This document shows positions 60,831-64,000 of a stretch of 64,000 nucleotides of DNA, one piece after another (positions within the stretch are counted from its first letter, which is position 1; every line of letters starts with the position of its first letter). Origin of the DNA: Actinoplanes sp. M2I2 (GTDB lineage: Bacteria > Actinomycetota > Actinomycetes > Mycobacteriales > Micromonosporaceae); assembly GCF_023544445.1 (NCBI RefSeq), contig NZ_JALPVJ010000014.1:124001-188000 (forward strand), in the 5' to 3' direction. Position numbers and translations under genes: made by a program. Under the pieces are notes generated by a model, which did not search any database, was not told the origin of the DNA, and was given only the letters and a program-made list of their open reading frames with translations.

Positions 60831-61338
60831 GGACCTGACCACGTATGTGAACAACCTCGGTCGGCAGTTCGCAACGCTCGCCGAGGCCGGCGGGGAAGAC
60901 GCGCGTGCGCTGGTCGAGCGCCTGACCGGCTCGCTCGAGTCAGCGATCCGCATGACGCTCCTGGAGGCACTGTCGGCCGCCGCCGACGAGATCACCCGCG
61001 ACCTGGCCCCGGGCTCGGTGGAGGTACGCCTGCGGGCCCGCGACCCGGAATTCGTGGTGACGCTGCCCCCGGCCGCGCCCGACGAGGCCGCGACCACCAC
61101 GGAGAGCGCCGACCTGCCGATCACCGACGACGGGCCGGCCACCCGGATCAACGTACGGATGCCCGAGCAGCTCAAGACCGCGATCGAGGACGCCGCAGCC
61201 CGGGAGGGGCGCTCGGTCAACGCCTGGCTCGTCCGCGCGGCCACCATCGGGCTCCAGCAGAGCGACCGTCAGCAACGCCCCGAGTCGCGCGGCAGCTCCC
61301 GGCCGAACGCGCAACGCTTCACCGGCTGGGTGCGCTGA
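60829..61338 (+). CDS. Ribbon-helix-helix (HicB/Arc-like) regulator
   Basis: The 169-residue protein has a helical N-terminal part (NLGRQFATLAEAGGEDARAL), an acidic linker and a C-terminal Arc/HicB fold: TRINVRMPEQLKTAIEDAAAREGRSVNAWLVRAATIGL. Such proteins are often antitoxins or autorepressors. No toxin gene is next to it. The next gene is a DUF4097 protein 76 bases on, and it may control that exporter operon. The last 25 residues are disordered. Confidence 0.82.
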   Translation: MDLTTYVNNLGRQFATLAEAGGEDARALVERLTGSLESAIRMTLLEALSAAADEITRDLAPGSVEVRLRARDPEFVVTLPPAAPDEAATTTESADLPITDDGPATRINVRMPEQLKTAIEDAAAREGRSVNAWLVRAATIGLQQSDRQQRPESRGSSRPNAQRFTGWVR

Positions 61339-61414
61339 CCGCACCGCCCACCTTTCTCCCATCACGTCCCTGACCTGCGGGGACGCGTCATCGACCTGTC
61401 ACGAGGGGACCCCC

Positions 61415-62260
61415 ATGCCTGTTTTCGACACTCCTGAATCGATCACCGTCACTGTCGAGCTCGGCGTCGGCGAGTTGCGCATCGCCGCGAGCGACCGCAC
61501 CGACACCGTCGTCGAGGTCCGGGCCAGCAACGAGGCCGACGAGTCCGACGTCCAGGCGGCCGCTCAGGTCACCGTCGACTTCTCCAACGGCGAGCTGCGG
61601 GTGACCGGCCCGAAGCGGATCTTCGACTTCTCCCGCAAGACCCGGTCGGTCGACGTGTCCCTCGAACTGCCCAGTGGTTCGCAGGTGTCGGCCCACTTCT
61701 GGATGGGCCGGATGCACAGCGCCGGCCGGCTCGGCGATTGCCGGCTCAAGACGACCGGCGACATCTCGCTCGAACGGACCGGGGCGCTGCGGGTGCATAC
61801 CGGGATGGGAGACGTCACGGTCGGCCGCGTCGACGGCCGGGCCGACGTCTCCACGGGCTCCGGCAAGATCCGGATCGGCGAGATCGACGGCGGCGCGGAG
61901 GTCAAGAACTCCAACGGCGACACCGCGATCGACGCGATCATCGGCGACCTCCGGGTGCGCAACGCCAACGGCGTCATCGAGGTCGGCCGGGCCGGCGCGG
62001 GCGCCGACCTCAAGACCTCGACCGGAGCCGTACGACTCGGCGAGGCGGTCCGTGGCTCGGTCGTGCTGCAGACGGCCGCGGGCAACGTCGACATCGGTAT
62101 CGCCGAGGGCACGGCCGCCTGGCTCGAGCTCAACTCCGGCTTCGGCCATGTCCGCAACGAGTTGGCGGACGTCCCGGGGCCCGGCGGAAGCGACCAGACC
62201 GTCGAGGTGCGCGGCCGCACCTCGTACGGCGACATCACCGTCCACCGCTCCATGGCCTGA
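61415..62260 (+). CDS. DUF4097 beta-helix protein
   Basis: The 281-residue protein has repeating short beta-strand units rich in Gly/Asp (VHTGMGDVTVGRVDGRADVSTGSGKIRIGEIDG, VKNSNGDTAIDAIIGDLRVRNANG). This pattern makes the right-handed beta-helix of DUF4097 proteins. No signal peptide is seen. In actinomycetes such genes very often precede DrrAB-type exporters, as here (13-base gap). The role is unknown. Confidence 0.85.
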   Translation: MPVFDTPESITVTVELGVGELRIAASDRTDTVVEVRASNEADESDVQAAAQVTVDFSNGELRVTGPKRIFDFSRKTRSVDVSLELPSGSQVSAHFWMGRMHSAGRLGDCRLKTTGDISLERTGALRVHTGMGDVTVGRVDGRADVSTGSGKIRIGEIDGGAEVKNSNGDTAIDAIIGDLRVRNANGVIEVGRAGAGADLKTSTGAVRLGEAVRGSVVLQTAAGNVDIGIAEGTAAWLELNSGFGHVRNELADVPGPGGSDQTVEVRGRTSYGDITVHRSMA

Positions 62261-62273
62261 GGAGACACCGACC

Positions 62274-63044
62274 ATGCAAACCACTGAACCCGCGATCCGG
62301 GTCCACGGACTCCGCAAGGCGTACCAGCAGTTGGAAGTTCTCAAGGGTGTGAACTTCGAGGTGGCGCGGGGCAGCATCTTCGCGCTGCTCGGCTCGAACG
62401 GCGCCGGCAAGACCACGGTCGTCCGCATTCTGTCGACCCTGCTCAAAGCGGACGACGGCTCGGCGACCGTCGACGGCTTCGACGTGCGGTCGCAGCCGGC
62501 CCGGGTACGCGAGTCGGTCAGCCTGACCGGCCAGTTCGCGGCGGTGGACGAGATCCTCACCGGGCGGGAGAACCTCATCATGATCGCCGAGCTGCGGCAG
62601 GTGGGCAGCCCCGGCAAGGTGGCCGACGACCTGCTCGACCGGTTCGGCCTCACCGACGCCGGGCGGCGCCGGGTGGGCACCTACTCCGGTGGCATGCGCC
62701 GTCGCCTCGACATCGCCATGAGCTTCATCGGCGACCCGCCGGTCATCTTCCTCGACGAGCCGACCACGGGCCTCGACCCCGAGGCGCGCATCGAGGTGTG
62801 GCAGATGATCCAGGACCTGGCCGACGCCGGCACGACGGTGTTCCTGACGACGCAGTATCTCGAGGAGGCCGAGAAGCTGGCCGACCGGATCGCCATCCTG
62901 CACCAGGGCACGATCATCGTGTCCGGAACCCTGGCCGAGCTCCGGCTCCTGCTTCCGCCGGCCAAGGCCGAGTACGTGGAACGACAGCCCACCCTCGAAG
63001 AGATCTTCCTGGCCGTCATCGGCGACAAGAAGGGGCAACGATGA
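62274..63044 (+). CDS. ABC exporter ATPase (DrrA-like, short)
   Basis: The 256-residue ATPase has Walker A GSNGAGKTTV, Q-loop VSLTGQFAAVDEILTGRENL, signature YSGGMRRRLDIAMSF, Walker B VIFLDEPTTGLDP and LTTQYLEEAEKLADRI. It lacks the long C-terminal extension of the other DrrA-like ATPase at 40768. Its stop overlaps the permease start (ATGA). It powers drug or lipid export. Confidence 0.92.
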   Translation: MQTTEPAIRVHGLRKAYQQLEVLKGVNFEVARGSIFALLGSNGAGKTTVVRILSTLLKADDGSATVDGFDVRSQPARVRESVSLTGQFAAVDEILTGRENLIMIAELRQVGSPGKVADDLLDRFGLTDAGRRRVGTYSGGMRRRLDIAMSFIGDPPVIFLDEPTTGLDPEARIEVWQMIQDLADAGTTVFLTTQYLEEAEKLADRIAILHQGTIIVSGTLAELRLLLPPAKAEYVERQPTLEEIFLAVIGDKKGQR

Positions 63045-63802
63045 GCACCCATGCTCTCAGCGACTCACGAGTGATGCTCAAGCGCTCGTTGCGTCACGTC
63101 ACGCGCAGCCTGGACACCATCATCACGGTGACGATCATGCCGATCGCCTTCATGCTGTTGTTCGTCTACGTGTTCGGCGGCGCCATCCAGGCGAACACCG
63201 ACAACTACGTCAACTACCTGCTGCCCGGCATCCTGCTCATCGCGATCGCCAGCGGCGTCGCCTACACCGCCTACCGCCTCTTCAACGACCTGCAGAGCGG
63301 CATCTTCGAACGGTTCCACTCGATGCCGATCGCCCGCCCGTCCGTGCTGTGGGGGCACGTGCTGACCTCGGTGGTGTCCAACGCCATCTCGGTGATCATC
63401 ATCGCCTTGGTGGCCCTGGTCATGGGCTTCCGCTCGTCGGCCGGCCCGCTCGCCTGGCTCGCCGTGGCCGGCATCCTGGTGCTCTTCACGCTTGCGCTGA
63501 CCTGGATCGCGGTGATCGCCGCGCTGTCGGCCAAGACCCAGGACGGGGCGGCCGCCTTCTCCTACCCGATCATCTTCCTGCCGTTCATCAGCTCGGCCTT
63601 CGTCCCGACCGACTCGATGCCCGGCCCGGTGCGGGCCTTCGCCGAGAACCAGCCGGTCACGTCGATCGTCGACACGATCCGGGCCTTGTTCGAGCAGCAA
63701 CCGGTCGGCACCGAGATCTGGACCGCCCTGGCCTGGTGCGCCGGCGTGCTCCTGATCGCCTACCTGGCCGCCCTGGCGGCGTACCGGCGCAAGATCGCCT
63801 GA
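63041..63802 (+). CDS. ABC-2 type permease (DrrB-like)
   Basis: The 253-residue protein has six membrane helices with ABC-2 features: MLKRSLRHVTRSLDTIITVTIMPIAFMLLFVYVFGGAI, RFHSMPIARPSVLWGHVL, SAGPLAWLAVAGILVLF and FAENQPVTSIVDTIRALF. It is closely similar in plan to the permease at 40031-40771. It is the membrane half of the DUF4097-linked exporter. Confidence 0.93.
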   Translation: MSTHALSDSRVMLKRSLRHVTRSLDTIITVTIMPIAFMLLFVYVFGGAIQANTDNYVNYLLPGILLIAIASGVAYTAYRLFNDLQSGIFERFHSMPIARPSVLWGHVLTSVVSNAISVIIIALVALVMGFRSSAGPLAWLAVAGILVLFTLALTWIAVIAALSAKTQDGAAAFSYPIIFLPFISSAFVPTDSMPGPVRAFAENQPVTSIVDTIRALFEQQPVGTEIWTALAWCAGVLLIAYLAALAAYRRKIA

Positions 63803-63836
63803 ACCCCCGGACCGGGACGGCGGGGCCGCGGCTGAC

Positions 63837-64000
63837 TCAGCCGCGGCCCTGCCACGTGGCGACGCAAGCTTCGTTGCCCTCGGCGTCGGCGAGGATCCAC
63901 CACTTCGGGGCATGGGCGTCGGAGACGAGACGCCCGCCGGCGGTCAGCGCAGCGGCGACACGGGCCTCGGCCTGATCGTGGGGAACTGCCACGTCCAGGT
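63837..64000 (-). CDS. VOC-family protein, C-terminal end (5' part beyond window)
   Basis: Reading leftward from the window edge, the last 54 residues include ARVAAALTAGGRLVSDAHAP followed by KWWILADAEGNEACVATWQG, then the stop at 63837. The LADAEGNE phrase is the standard end of glyoxalase/VOC domains, as in the protein at 44480. The start is off the window. Confidence 0.8.
   Translation of the reverse strand, partial: LDVAVPHDQAEARVAAALTAGGRLVSDAHAPKWWILADAEGNEACVATWQGRG

Overview
The window is very GC-rich and densely coded, with GTG starts, stop/start overlaps of the ATGA and GTGA type, F420-type flavoenzymes, AfsR/SARP-type and LacI-type regulators and Tat or lipoprotein exports. This fits a mycelial actinomycete, most likely of the Micromonosporaceae (Actinoplanes-like). 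The genus is an inference from gene content and style. I saw no rRNA, tRNA, CRISPR array or intact mobile element.

Positions 1-14.2 kb: a LacI regulator cut by the window edge faces an amidohydrolase/cysteine-dioxygenase-like pair across two GAAGCGCTTC operators. A frameshifted HAL/PAL-family lyase and a complete quaternary-amine (OpuC-type) ABC importer follow. Then come a diguanylate cyclase, a DUF998 membrane protein, an SDR, an FAD oxidoreductase and a Tat-exported GH71/99-like glycosidase with two F5/8C modules. Positions 14.5-25 kb: a large pseudo-trypsin/NACHT/WD40 protein of the STAND conflict type, a serine hydrolase, the C-terminal stub of a LysR gene beside a cupin gene with paired operators, a CGNR regulator overlapping a formaldehyde-activating-enzyme homologue, and a two-gene operon of a SpeD-like protein and a GNAT-like acyltransferase.

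Positions 25-45 kb: a Nudix hydrolase, a branched-chain-type 2-oxoacid dehydrogenase operon (E1a-E1b-E2) with a divergent Lrp regulator, an exported sugar-dehydrogenase-like lipoprotein and a GH6 protein, and an alpha-oxoamine synthase with a long leader. Next are a MarR regulator with two SMR subunits, an AfsR-like regulator, a DrrAB-like exporter, a VanY-type peptidase, a TetR/LLM flavoenzyme pair and a VOC protein. Positions 45-53 kb are poor in genes and rich in tandem repeats, with a lipoprotein, a few small proteins, a PPOX flavoprotein and a GNAT protein. Positions 53-64 kb: a LacI-controlled Gfo/Idh/MocA plus TIM-barrel sugar operon, a FhuF-like reductase, a 34-residue peptide gene with a very strong ribosome binding site, an NmrA-type reductase coupled to an amber-interrupted AraC regulator, a Clp-N-like protein, a transposase stub beside a ribbon-helix-helix regulator, a DUF4097/ABC exporter operon and a truncated VOC gene.

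The observations I rate highest are the NACHT/WD40 protein whose trypsin domain has lost its catalytic His and Ser, and the SpeD-like/acyltransferase pair whose SpeD keeps the pyruvoyl Ser and catalytic Cys but not the usual His. Also notable are three broken regulator or enzyme genes, several operator pairs that can be read by eye, and at least six unrelated minisatellite arrays in intergenic DNA.
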